A stretch of DNA of 12,535 bases from [Clostridium] leptum DSM 753. GTDB lineage: Bacteria > Bacillota > Clostridia > Oscillospirales > Acutalibacteraceae. A program made the position numbers and the translations under genes. The notes below the pieces were generated by a model. The model was given only the letters and a program-made list of their open reading frames with translations. It did not search any database and had not been told where the DNA came from. The DNA lies in NCBI GenBank assembly GCA_000154345.1, contig DS480337.1, positions 1-12,535 of the forward strand, in the 5' to 3' direction. This document shows, in pieces, positions 7,525 to 12,535 of this stretch (the first letter of the stretch is position 1; each line of letters starts with the position of its first letter).

Positions 7525-7674
7525 CTACTTGACTTTTCCTATTTTTATTTCAAATTCCTTTTTGCAGTTACGGCCCTTGCACTTAATCCAAACGCCCTTG
7601 CATTTCGCGTCAGGATCAACTTTTAAAGGCATCACATAACCGCAGTACGGACACTTAATTTTATCCACGATCAT
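7525..7674 (-). CDS. Small zinc-ribbon (Com-like) phage peptide, 49 residues
   Basis: A 49-codon gene runs from ATG 7674-7672 to TAG 7527-7525, filling the gap between the Gp15 gene and the tape measure. The product carries CPYC at residues 8-11, CKG at 25-27, then C32 and C37 (KCKGRNCKKEF), and ends in a basic FEIKIGKVK. Paired cysteines followed by a GRNCKKEFEI-type sequence are the pattern of small zinc-ribbon peptides found in Firmicutes phages near the tape measure gene; the layout resembles the Mu Com zinc-finger family, a known translational activator of mom. The start lies 5 bases after the Gp15 stop, with only a weak AAAGG further up, so translation is probably coupled; GTG 7677 is an alternative start one codon earlier. 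Zinc binding is inferred from the cysteines. The role here (regulatory RNA binding or a tail assembly helper) is unknown. Confidence 0.75.
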   Translation of the reverse strand: MIVDKIKCPYCGYVMPLKVDPDAKCKGVWIKCKGRNCKKEFEIKIGKVK

Positions 7675-7679
7675 CACCG

Positions 7680-8285
7680 TTACGGCCTTTCTGCCAGGGT
7701 GTGCAGTGCAACAGCGATTTTTGCAAGCCCATCTTGGAATTGCTTTTTTCTTTCTTCCTCTGACAGATTAAGCTTGTACAGCTGCTTTAGCTTGATTAAC
7801 TGCCGGCGTTCCTCTGCATTGTATTTTGTTGGTTTTGGGAGGGGGCGGGAACGTATTGAAATGATCTGCATGATCTTGGTATCATCAGACAAACCGTTAA
7901 ATAACGCCGTAAAGCTCCACCAATGAAGGTTTTTGTCAGCGCCAAGCAGATCGAGATGGTAGCACTGCATAAAGGAAGAATAGACGGCCCATGCGTCTTG
8001 ATTAAAATCGAAATACTTTTCTCCTCCGGCTTTTTTATCTGACACGTCAATAAATTCCTTGAAGATCAGATTAAAAAGAGCCGCTTTTTTGTCAGGCTTC
8101 AAGATTTTCAGAAATAATTTTGATTTTACTAAAAGCCATAAGCAGGCCTCGGCCTTTTCAAAATCTGTCAAAAGCGTGTCGGAGAATACTTGATAGCATT
8201 TCAGCACCGTTCGAAAAGAGGTATTTAAACGCACGGGCACAAGCTTATATTTGACCCTCTTTTTCAGAGGGGAATACAGTCTCAT
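7680..8285 (-). CDS. Bacteriophage Gp15-family protein (tail assembly)
   Basis: I choose ATG 8285-8283, giving 201 residues, because it forms an ATGA overlap with the upstream stop and has GGAG 9 bases upstream; GTG 8291 would add two residues but leaves only 3 bases to that site. The protein begins MRLYSPLKKRVKYK. Features include a helical region with FSDTLLTDFEKAEACLWLL, a central FDFNQDAWAVYSSFMQCYHLDLL, then LHWWSFTALFNGLSDDTKIMQIISIRSR, and a charged C-terminus (SEEERKKQFQDGL). The WW-SF-AL-F-GLSDDT segment and the length of about 200 match the Gp15 family of Listeria A118-type phages. It lies between the chaperone-like gene and the tape measure, where siphophages carry their second tail assembly chaperone, so a role in tape measure or tube assembly is likely but inferred. 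No catalytic motif is seen. Confidence 0.85.
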   Translation of the reverse strand: MRLYSPLKKRVKYKLVPVRLNTSFRTVLKCYQVFSDTLLTDFEKAEACLWLLVKSKLFLKILKPDKKAALFNLIFKEFIDVSDKKAGGEKYFDFNQDAWAVYSSFMQCYHLDLLGADKNLHWWSFTALFNGLSDDTKIMQIISIRSRPLPKPTKYNAEERRQLIKLKQLYKLNLSEEERKKQFQDGLAKIAVALHTLAERP

Positions 8286-8677
8286 TTCCACGCTCTCCGC
8301 TTAAATGCTTGTTTTCTTTGACGGGCAACCTCCTGAAATTTAGGTACGAGAACGTTTTGAACATACGGGAAAAGATTGTAGGCCATCTGCTGAAAATCAT
8401 CGGAATAAAATTCAATGATTTTTTTGGCGTTCTCGTCTCCGAATAAAAGACAGAATACATCAACGACAGCTTTCCCAATATCTTCAACGATCTTTAAATC
8501 TCCGGGGTTACTGTTGGAACGCTTTTGCAGATCCACGAACCGAACTTGGAGTTCCCGGTATTTCTTTACCAGTTCGGGACGAATATCAATTTTAATTTTT
8601 AGGATCTCACTGGTTCCATCGTTCTTTTGCAGCTCGATTTCATCAGTAAAAAGAGCGTTCTGTCTAAGCGTATACAT
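8282..8677 (-). CDS. Putative tail assembly chaperone
   Basis: This protein has 131 residues; ATG 8677-8675 follows AAGGAGGATATCCTG, one of the best ribosome sites in the window. The protein is mostly helical and charged: a short beta N-terminus (FTDEIELQKNDGTSEILKI), then RPELVKKYRELQVRFVDLQKR, an acidic middle with GDENAKKIIEFYSDDF, and a basic end (RQRKQAFKRRAWK). I recognise no enzyme motif. Position gives the call: immediately after the major tail protein and before Gp15 and the tape measure, where siphophages encode tail assembly chaperones. The stop overlaps the Gp15 start as ATGA. Many such gene pairs use a programmed frameshift to make a fusion; I looked for a slippery heptamer before the stop and found none. 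The function is inferred from synteny. Confidence 0.7.
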   Translation of the reverse strand: MYTLRQNALFTDEIELQKNDGTSEILKIKIDIRPELVKKYRELQVRFVDLQKRSNSNPGDLKIVEDIGKAVVDVFCLLFGDENAKKIIEFYSDDFQQMAYNLFPYVQNVLVPKFQEVARQRKQAFKRRAWK

Positions 8678-8694
8678 CAGGATATCCTCCTTAT

Positions 8695-8728
8695 AAAAAA
8701 TAGAAGGGGGAGGATAAACCGCCCCCTT
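8695..8728 (-). terminator. Probable intrinsic terminator after the major tail gene
   Basis: On the minus strand, AAGGGGG (8728-8722) pairs with CCCCCTT (8710-8704), and GG pairs with CC inside one C-T mismatch around a TTTAT loop. After CTA comes a run of six T (8700-8695). It sits in the 58-base gap between the major tail stop and the chaperone start, the longest gap between genes here. It could lower transcription into the tail assembly genes relative to the tail tube gene. The three bases between stem and T run make it a moderate, not ideal, terminator. Confidence 0.65.
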
Positions 8729-8735
8729 GTGTTAT

Positions 8736-9200
8736 TTAGGCCGCCGGCGTGATCGTGGGCTTTCCGTCGAAACGGATTTCCACAGAAATCGCGCTGTCAT
8801 CGGTACTGGCACCGGACCATTCCTGAATATTGCAGAAGGTGCAGTCACAGGTAATAGTGACCTCTTCGCTTTGAGCGTCGGTATACTTCAGCTGGAAAGA
8901 AGACTGCCGGTCGGTATCCAGTCCGTATTTCTTACTGAAAATGTAATCCTGAGCCTGATCGCCAACAACGCGCCGCCCGGTGAGCGTAAACGCCGGGGCC
9001 ATACCCGTCACGTGGTTTTTCGCGAAGCCCTTGTCCGATAAGAAAAAGTATTGCTGAACAACCTCGTTCAAAGCCTCTGCGATATTGTCAAATCCCTCGG
9101 CTAGTTCGGCATAAGTCCAGGTGCCGGGCGGATCCGATCCCTGAGATACACCGATAGAAGCGGTCAGGTTGTACATTGTAAGCAAGCCGTAAGCTGCCAT
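8736..9200 (-). CDS. Major tail tube protein
   Basis: This protein has 154 residues; ATG 9200-9198 has AGGGGGA upstream, partly within the last codons of the preceding gene. The sequence is beta-rich and matches tail tube proteins of Firmicutes siphophages: GFDNIAEALNEVVQQYFFLS near residues 37-55, GMAPAFTLTGRRVVGDQAQDYIF near 66-88, then alternating strands ending SAISVEIRFDGKPTITPA. In this type the tube is built of stacked hexamer rings around the tape measure. Three close cysteines occur (C118, C120, C123 in TCDCTFCN); whether they bind metal is unknown. The gene sits after the tail completion gene and before the probable terminator, as expected for an abundant protein. There is no Ig-like C-terminal extension. 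Confidence 0.88.
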   Translation of the reverse strand: MAAYGLLTMYNLTASIGVSQGSDPPGTWTYAELAEGFDNIAEALNEVVQQYFFLSDKGFAKNHVTGMAPAFTLTGRRVVGDQAQDYIFSKKYGLDTDRQSSFQLKYTDAQSEEVTITCDCTFCNIQEWSGASTDDSAISVEIRFDGKPTITPAA

Positions 9201-9201
9201 A

Positions 9202-9594
9202 TTAATTCCCCCTTAGATAAAATTTGACTTCAAGGCTGGAGCCGTAAAGCCATTGGTTGTTTTCTTCGCGCCCTAAATAGACGGGTGCGGATGTGGTTTC
9301 TATATTTGTGATTTGGAAGCGGTCTGCGGAGGGGTAGTCCTTCCGCATATTCAAAAACGTGTGAAGCTTTCCAAGCGTGTCCGCCGCAAGCTCTTGATCT
9401 GAATTTTTGCAGTTTAAAACCGCCGACATGGAGACGGCGGCCTTTTTGTCAAGAAAGGTATTTAAGTTCCCGGATCCCCACGCGATGGAAATACCGTTTT
9501 CAGGAGGCATAGGCCCTATCACAATTTTTGAATACAGCTCCGTTTGCTCCGCAAGATCAATAACTGCGGTTAAAACATCGTCGTATACGCTCAT
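9202..9594 (-). CDS. Minor capsid protein 3-like; probable tail terminator/completion protein
   Basis: This protein has 130 residues, and its ATG overlaps the previous stop (ATGA). The sequence reads as a small alpha/beta protein: an N-terminal helix (VYDDVLTAVIDLAEQTELYS), the GISIAWGSG strand, LDKKAAVSMSAVLNCKNSD, a DTLGKLHTFLNMRKDYP helix, and a C-terminal strand with SSLEVKFYLRGN. This matches the A118-type minor capsid protein 3 family, whose layout and position agree with tail terminators (lambda gpU-like) that cap the tube before head joining. The pattern of short strands around a late K-F-Y strand supports this, but the structural role is inferred. It is the last of three head-tail joining genes and lies one base before the major tail start. 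Confidence 0.75.
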   Translation of the reverse strand: MSVYDDVLTAVIDLAEQTELYSKIVIGPMPPENGISIAWGSGNLNTFLDKKAAVSMSAVLNCKNSDQELAADTLGKLHTFLNMRKDYPSADRFQITNIETTSAPVYLGREENNQWLYGSSLEVKFYLRGN

Positions 9595-9941
9595 TTTTTG
9601 CTCATTCCCTTCGAAAAGGCGTTCTGCGCTACTTGATCCAGTTCCTTTTTGTAGGTGTTTACACCTTTTTCAACCCATTGGAGGGAGGCATTTTGATTCT
9701 TGTCCTTTGACGGGGTTCCGGTGTAATACCGCCGTTTCGCGTAAGGAGTGTCCCAAATAGCTAATCCGTCCTGTGGCCTGCTGGCAATCAAGGCGCTGTC
9801 CTTTAATGTGCCTTGATCTTCCGGAACAAAAACATTTCCGTATTCAATGACAGATTCTGTAACAGCCGGGATCATCATAGAATTTCCCGCCTTAATTTTT
9901 GCTTGAATGGCGGCCATGTTTCGCGTAATTTTAACTGACAT
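9591..9941 (-). CDS. Minor capsid protein 2-like head-tail joining protein
   Basis: This protein has 116 residues. Its ATG shares one base with the previous stop (TAATG). The N-terminus is helical and basic (MSVKITRNMAAIQAKIKAG), followed by TESVIEYGNVFVPEDQGTLKDS, a sequence typical of the HK97 gp10 / minor capsid protein 2 group, in which VP-x-DQGTLKDS is the clearest motif. Then comes AIWDTPYAKRRYYTGTPSKD and a C-terminal helix with WVEKGVNTYKKELDQVAQNAF. Proteins of this group form part of the neck between connector and tail tube. It stands second of the three minor capsid genes, which fits. No enzyme motif is present. Confidence 0.8.
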   Translation of the reverse strand: MSVKITRNMAAIQAKIKAGNSMMIPAVTESVIEYGNVFVPEDQGTLKDSALIASRPQDGLAIWDTPYAKRRYYTGTPSKDKNQNASLQWVEKGVNTYKKELDQVAQNAFSKGMSKK

Positions 9942-10324
9942 TACACCAACCCCAATTCTACGTGATGGACGCGGGTCGCGGGGACATCGGGAACCGGGTC
10001 AACCGTCAGCACTTCATATTCGCCGTATTTCTGACCCTGCGAGTTAAATACTTCGCACCGGAGAGGCTTTCCGGCCTTTTGGGAATGTTCCGCCAGAGAA
10101 TCATAATCCAGGGCGGGCCTTGAAAGACTGGCGTCAATGAACAGCGTAGAGCGCAGCACGACCTCGGTGTTTTCCTTTGTCTTTTTCACTTCGTTGGTGT
10201 TTTGAAGATGCACACGGGAGACCTCATAGTCCTGCCACACGGGCTTTTGCCAAGCGTCCATTCCCGTGCAAACCTTAATAATTGCTAAATCCCCCAAAAG
10301 GGATTGAGGAATCGGTCTGAGCAT
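9941..10324 (-). CDS. Minor capsid protein 1-like; probable head closure protein
   Basis: This protein has 127 residues; ATG 10324-10322 has AGAGGTG 6 bases upstream, so this start is favoured even though it overlaps the connector gene by 40 bases. The protein begins MLRPIPQSLLGDLAIIKVCTG, contains DYEVSRVHLQNTNEVKKTKEN and STLFIDASLSRPALDYDSL, and ends in strands (GEYEVLTVDPVPDVPATRVH). The RPIP start and the beta-barrel-like strand order match A118-type minor capsid protein 1, likely equivalent to the head closure (stopper) proteins that retain DNA after packaging. Its stop overlaps the next start. The closure role is inferred from order. Confidence 0.76.
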   Translation of the reverse strand: MLRPIPQSLLGDLAIIKVCTGMDAWQKPVWQDYEVSRVHLQNTNEVKKTKENTEVVLRSTLFIDASLSRPALDYDSLAEHSQKAGKPLRCEVFNSQGQKYGEYEVLTVDPVPDVPATRVHHVELGLV

Positions 10325-10716
10325 ACATGCACACCTCTTTCCATCAACGGAGTTTGTTCAAGCAAGGAAAGCGCGAAAGGGCTGACCATCAGAGCGCCGG
10401 GCTTTGTGGTTGTACTGGACAATGCGCCGCCCGATACTGAAACCTTTCCCACCGTAAAAGACTGGCCGGCCTGGCCTGTCAGCACGGTTTCCAGTCCGAT
10501 TTGTGTGAAGTATAGCACTTGTGCCGCGGCAGCCTTTTGAACCAGCGTTTGAAGTATAGACGGGAGGGCGGAGATTCCCCCGCCCTCAACAATTCTATAT
10601 CGCGTAATACTGTCGATCATATCAGACGCAAGTCCGGCGTACACAGGAAACTCCTCTTCAGAAATCGGGCATGTACCATAAAGGTCAAGATACTGCTGAT
10701 ATGTGATGTACGCCAT
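10285..10716 (-). CDS. Head-tail connector (gp6-like adaptor)
   Basis: This protein has 143 residues; ATG 10716-10714 has AGAGGTGG 7 bases upstream. The first half is helical: MAYITYQQYLDLYG, then EEEFPVYAGLASDMIDSITRYRI and ILQTLVQKAAAAQVLYFTQIG, the helix pattern of small head-tail adaptors that dock under the portal (HK97 gp6 or SPP1 gp15-like). The second half has Gly/Ser/Thr-rich strands (FTVGKVSVSGGALSSTTTK), then a loop and LLEQTPLMERGVHV. It follows the capsid gene by 15 bases and overlaps the next gene by 40, as expected for the first of the head-tail joining genes. The adaptor call rests on size, fold pattern and order. Confidence 0.78.
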   Translation of the reverse strand: MAYITYQQYLDLYGTCPISEEEFPVYAGLASDMIDSITRYRIVEGGGISALPSILQTLVQKAAAAQVLYFTQIGLETVLTGQAGQSFTVGKVSVSGGALSSTTTKPGALMVSPFALSLLEQTPLMERGVHVCSDRFLNPFWGI

Positions 10717-10731
10717 AAGCCCACCTCTTGA

Positions 10732-11922
10732 TTAAGAGCCTACGACAGCCAGCGCGGAGCCGGTGGCAGTGGCGATATTTCCCTTGGTCGTATTAACCAG
10801 CGCAACGGTTACAGTATCGCCGGATTTTGTGGTAAAGCTCGCTCCGTTAGTAACATCGGTCCAGTCTGTAAGTGCCTGACCATAAGTCACGCTTACCGCT
10901 CCGTCTGTATTGGTTTTAGCAACATACTTCATGCCGTACGGAGCCGGAGCCAATCCATTGATGACAGTATGAGTGCTGTCGGCGCCTGCGGAAGTGGTAA
11001 TATTCAGAGTGCCTAAAGCCGGGTTGGAAGCCATATTTACAAAGATGCCGGGAAGCCTCTGGTTCAGGGCAAACACATCGTAGTAGTAACGCTCGTAATA
11101 GAGCCATTTTCCTTTGCTCTGCGCGGTAGGCGCGGACATCATGGAGGTTTCATAGACAACAGGTGCGGCGATTGCAATGGGGTCGAACATCAATAGATTG
11201 ATTTGCTTCGCCCCTGTGGAAGAGGCCCAGCCCTCGGTAAAATCGTAAGCGCTCATCATGATATCTTTGGGGACCTCCATAATGACAACGCCGTCAAGCT
11301 TACCGACATTTCGGTCAATGTTGCGGATACCAGTATCAGCCTCCACAAAACGGGTGATGCCGGCAGCCTCTTTCAGAAGCTTATAGGTATCCGGTGTCAT
11401 TTTGGCGCGGATGCGGTCACGGGGTACGCGCTGATTCACCATATACGCCAGGTAGGTATCCCAGGTTTCCAGAATATTATCAGCGGTTAGAGCCGTAGCA
11501 TCAACGCCTCCGAAGCCGCTCGCCGCCTGAGCCAACGCGGAAGCCGCGTAAGCGTCCATTTCCGGCACCTTCTGGAATTCGTTGAACGTCTTTGTGATAT
11601 TGGCGATATTGACGATCGGATCCTCTTGAATATCCATAGGATCCGCCAGGGTGTCCCATTCCCGATCCATTCTCATGGTAAGAATCTGCTCGGAGGTGTT
11701 GAAATTGCGATTAAAAGTTCCGGTGATCTGATCTCGGTTTACCGCTCTTGCGCCGCTGGTGGTCATGCTTTGAACAGCCACAGCCTTTCCGCTGATCGGC
11801 TTATAGGTGGCGCTGTTCGGGCTGCCGTACAGATCAGAAAAATAAGACCAATAAGGGTACATATTTGCCATTGCCTTAGAGTATTCGGTTGCATAGTTTA
11901 ATTCAAGCTGAGTAAAAGCCAT
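10732..11922 (-). CDS. Major capsid protein with C-terminal beta-rich extension
   Basis: This protein has 396 residues; ATG 11922-11920 follows AAAGGAAG. Residues 1-298 read as an HK97-like capsid protein: an N-terminal arm (NYATEYSKAMANMYPYWSYFSD), a TFNRNFNTSEQILTMRMDREWD segment, a long helix near NITKTFNEFQKVPEMD, an alpha/beta part with RAKMTPDTYKLLKEAAG, and a beta stretch ending KWLYYERYYYDVFALNQRLPG. Residues 299-396 form a separate Thr/Val/Ser-rich segment (ALGTLNITTSAGADST; VSVTYGQALTDWTDVT; GDTVTVALVNTTKG) that looks like an added surface domain. There is no sign of a protease or of a separate decoration gene in the window. It follows the scaffold gene by 17 bases and is the most abundant virion protein expected. 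The fold assignment is by family resemblance; the extension is seen directly. Confidence 0.9.
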   Translation of the reverse strand: MAFTQLELNYATEYSKAMANMYPYWSYFSDLYGSPNSATYKPISGKAVAVQSMTTSGARAVNRDQITGTFNRNFNTSEQILTMRMDREWDTLADPMDIQEDPIVNIANITKTFNEFQKVPEMDAYAASALAQAASGFGGVDATALTADNILETWDTYLAYMVNQRVPRDRIRAKMTPDTYKLLKEAAGITRFVEADTGIRNIDRNVGKLDGVVIMEVPKDIMMSAYDFTEGWASSTGAKQINLLMFDPIAIAAPVVYETSMMSAPTAQSKGKWLYYERYYYDVFALNQRLPGIFVNMASNPALGTLNITTSAGADSTHTVINGLAPAPYGMKYVAKTNTDGAVSVTYGQALTDWTDVTNGASFTTKSGDTVTVALVNTTKGNIATATGSALAVVGS

Positions 11923-11930
11923 AGATTATC

Positions 11931-11945
11931 TTCCTTTCTTTAACG
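11931..11945 (-). promoter_or_regulatory. Capsid gene ribosome site, repeated before the scaffold gene
   Basis: The 15 bases CGTTAAAGAAAGGAA (minus strand) occur here and again at 12434-12448, each ending 8 bases before an ATG that opens a gene coding MAFT. Here the copy also contains the scaffold stop codon. The match fixes the scaffold start at ATG 12425 rather than at ATG 12434, and suggests the two genes share an initiation signal copied from one another. Confidence 0.7.
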
Positions 11946-12425
11946 TCCTGGCCGCCAGATATCCTCAAAGGTTGATCCGGTTTTTCCGCTCGGCATCTGT
12001 CCTTTGACCTCCGCTCCGAATTGCGGGGAAGATGGTGGCGGTGCGGGTTCTGTCGGGTTAAAATATTCTTCGTATTTTTCCGCGACTGTTTTTAACTGCT
12101 CGGCGATTGCGGGAGCGTTTTCCCCGCGTTCGAGCATCTTATAGACAGTTTCACGGAATTTGGGCTTCACCGACGAAAAATCATCACCGCCTAAAGCGCG
12201 GAGCATATCGCGCTCCTCCGCTACAGCCTTATATTCGTCGGTTTCTTTGACCTTCACATTTTGCAGAGCGTTTTTTTGAGCGTCTGCCAGCGCTAGATCA
12301 ATTTTTTCCTGTAATTCTGATTTCGGGATAAAGTCCGACATGCTGGTACCGTGCAACGCCATAACTTTATCAACCTGTTCCTCGCTGAGACCAAGAGCTC
12401 CCAGTGATCTTCTTGTAAACGCCAT
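11940..12425 (-). CDS. Capsid scaffold protein (phage GP20-like)
   Basis: I choose ATG 12425-12423, giving 161 residues, because AAAGGA then lies 9 bases upstream with exactly the capsid gene's spacing; ATG 12434 would abut that site. The protein starts MAFTRRSLGALGLSEEQVDKV, then a long charged helix (PKSELQEKIDLALADAQ through EYKAVAEERDMLRAL), a second helix (VYKMLERGENAPAIAEQLK), and a Pro-rich tail (NPTEPAPPPSSP) ending STFEDIWRPGR. A helical core with a flexible basic C-terminus, directly before the major capsid gene, matches scaffold proteins of the GP20 type that guide procapsid assembly and leave the mature head. No protease active site is seen. Confidence 0.85.
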   Translation of the reverse strand: MAFTRRSLGALGLSEEQVDKVMALHGTSMSDFIPKSELQEKIDLALADAQKNALQNVKVKETDEYKAVAEERDMLRALGGDDFSSVKPKFRETVYKMLERGENAPAIAEQLKTVAEKYEEYFNPTEPAPPPSSPQFGAEVKGQMPSGKTGSTFEDIWRPGR

Positions 12426-12433
12426 AAAATACA

Positions 12434-12465
12434 TTCCTTTCTTTAACGCCTAAGAACGACAGGCG
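12434..12465 (-). promoter_or_regulatory. Leader of the scaffold gene: repeated ribosome site and small hairpin
   Basis: This contains the second copy of the 15-base ribosome site block (12434-12448). Directly before it, CGCCT (12465-12461) can pair with AGGCG (12451-12447) across a 9-base loop. A competing stem GCGG/CCGC covers 12463-12476, so only one can form at a time. The nine bases GGCGTTAAA occur at 12450-12442 and again at 12487-12479. The stems are short, so any control role is tentative. Confidence 0.3.
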
Positions 12466-12479
12466 GATTGCACCGCAGT

Positions 12480-12535
12480 TTAACGCCGTGCTACGGGGGC
12501 GAAATGGGTATAAAAAGAATCCACCACAGTGCGAG
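12480..12535 (-). CDS. Possible C-terminal end of an upstream gene (partial)
   Basis: The minus strand reads 17 codons, RTVVDSFYTHFAPVARR, from the window edge (12533) to a TAA at 12482-12480, 54 bases before the scaffold start. In related phages the genes before the scaffold are usually the portal and minor head protein, so this could be the end of one of these. A second reading frame is also open across the same bases, and the stretch is too short to judge coding, so I cannot tell which, if either, is real. Confidence 0.25.
   Translation of the reverse strand, partial: RTVVDSFYTHFAPVARR

Noticed and set aside
8282..8330. Programmed frameshift joining the chaperone-like gene to the Gp15 gene
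   Set aside because: No X-XXY-YYZ slippery heptamer occurs in the usable overlap, a TAA lies in the Gp15 frame just upstream (8303-8301), and Gp15 has its own ribosome site and ATG in an ATGA overlap.
11940..12434. Longer scaffold protein starting at ATG 12434
   Set aside because: That ATG abuts AAAGGA with no spacer, whereas ATG 12425 has the same spacing as the capsid gene.
1..12535. Defence island, CRISPR array, tRNA, insertion sequence or attachment site
   Set aside because: The whole window is accounted for by packed phage late genes; no terminal inverted repeats, regular spaced repeats, tRNA-like folds or transposase motifs were seen.

Overview
This window is the late structural and lysis block of a tailed, siphovirus-type phage or prophage. 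Every gene I can support lies on the minus strand, so transcription runs from high to low coordinates. The host is most likely a low- to mid-GC Firmicute, probably a Clostridia-class (gut-type) bacterium. Three things point there: near-perfect AGGAGG ribosome binding sites before most genes, protein families typical of Firmicutes phages (A118-like minor capsid proteins 1-3, Gp15, phi-LC3-type holin), and an Amidase_2 endolysin. There is no integrase, repressor or attachment site here, so prophage and free phage cannot be told apart.

In transcription order: the tail end of a possible upstream gene (12480-12535); a scaffold protein (11940-12425) and the major capsid protein with an extra beta-rich C-terminus (10732-11922); a head-tail connector and three small minor capsid, head-closure or tail-completion proteins (9202-10716); the major tail tube protein (8736-9200); then a terminator-like hairpin (8695-8728). 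Past the hairpin come the tail assembly genes: a chaperone-like protein (8282-8677), a Gp15-family protein (7680-8285), a 49-residue cysteine-rich zinc-ribbon peptide that is easily missed (7525-7674), and the tape measure (5167-7482, TTG start).

Next are the tip and lysis genes: a baseplate hub-like protein with a tryptophan repeat (3110-5170), a receptor-binding fibre with a self-cleaving S74 chaperone domain (1604-3097), an N-acetylmuramoyl-L-alanine amidase with a three-repeat C-terminal domain (657-1607), a coiled-coil, single-span XhlA-like protein (288-644) and a phi-LC3-type holin cut by the window edge (1-272).

The genes are tightly packed. Four junctions are ATGA stop/start overlaps and one is TAATG, so translation is probably coupled. 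Capsid proteins form the head; the connector and minor capsid proteins join it to the tail tube; the chaperone, Gp15 and tape measure set tail assembly and length; hub and fibre form the tip; amidase and holin end the cycle. No gene-free stretch exceeds about 110 bases. I see no tRNA, CRISPR array, insertion sequence, defence system or diversity-generating retroelement. I do not see a wholly new system; the points most worth follow-up are the zinc-ribbon gene, the hub Trp repeats, the capsid extension, the intra-operon terminator and the apparent lack of a separate distal tail (Dit) gene.
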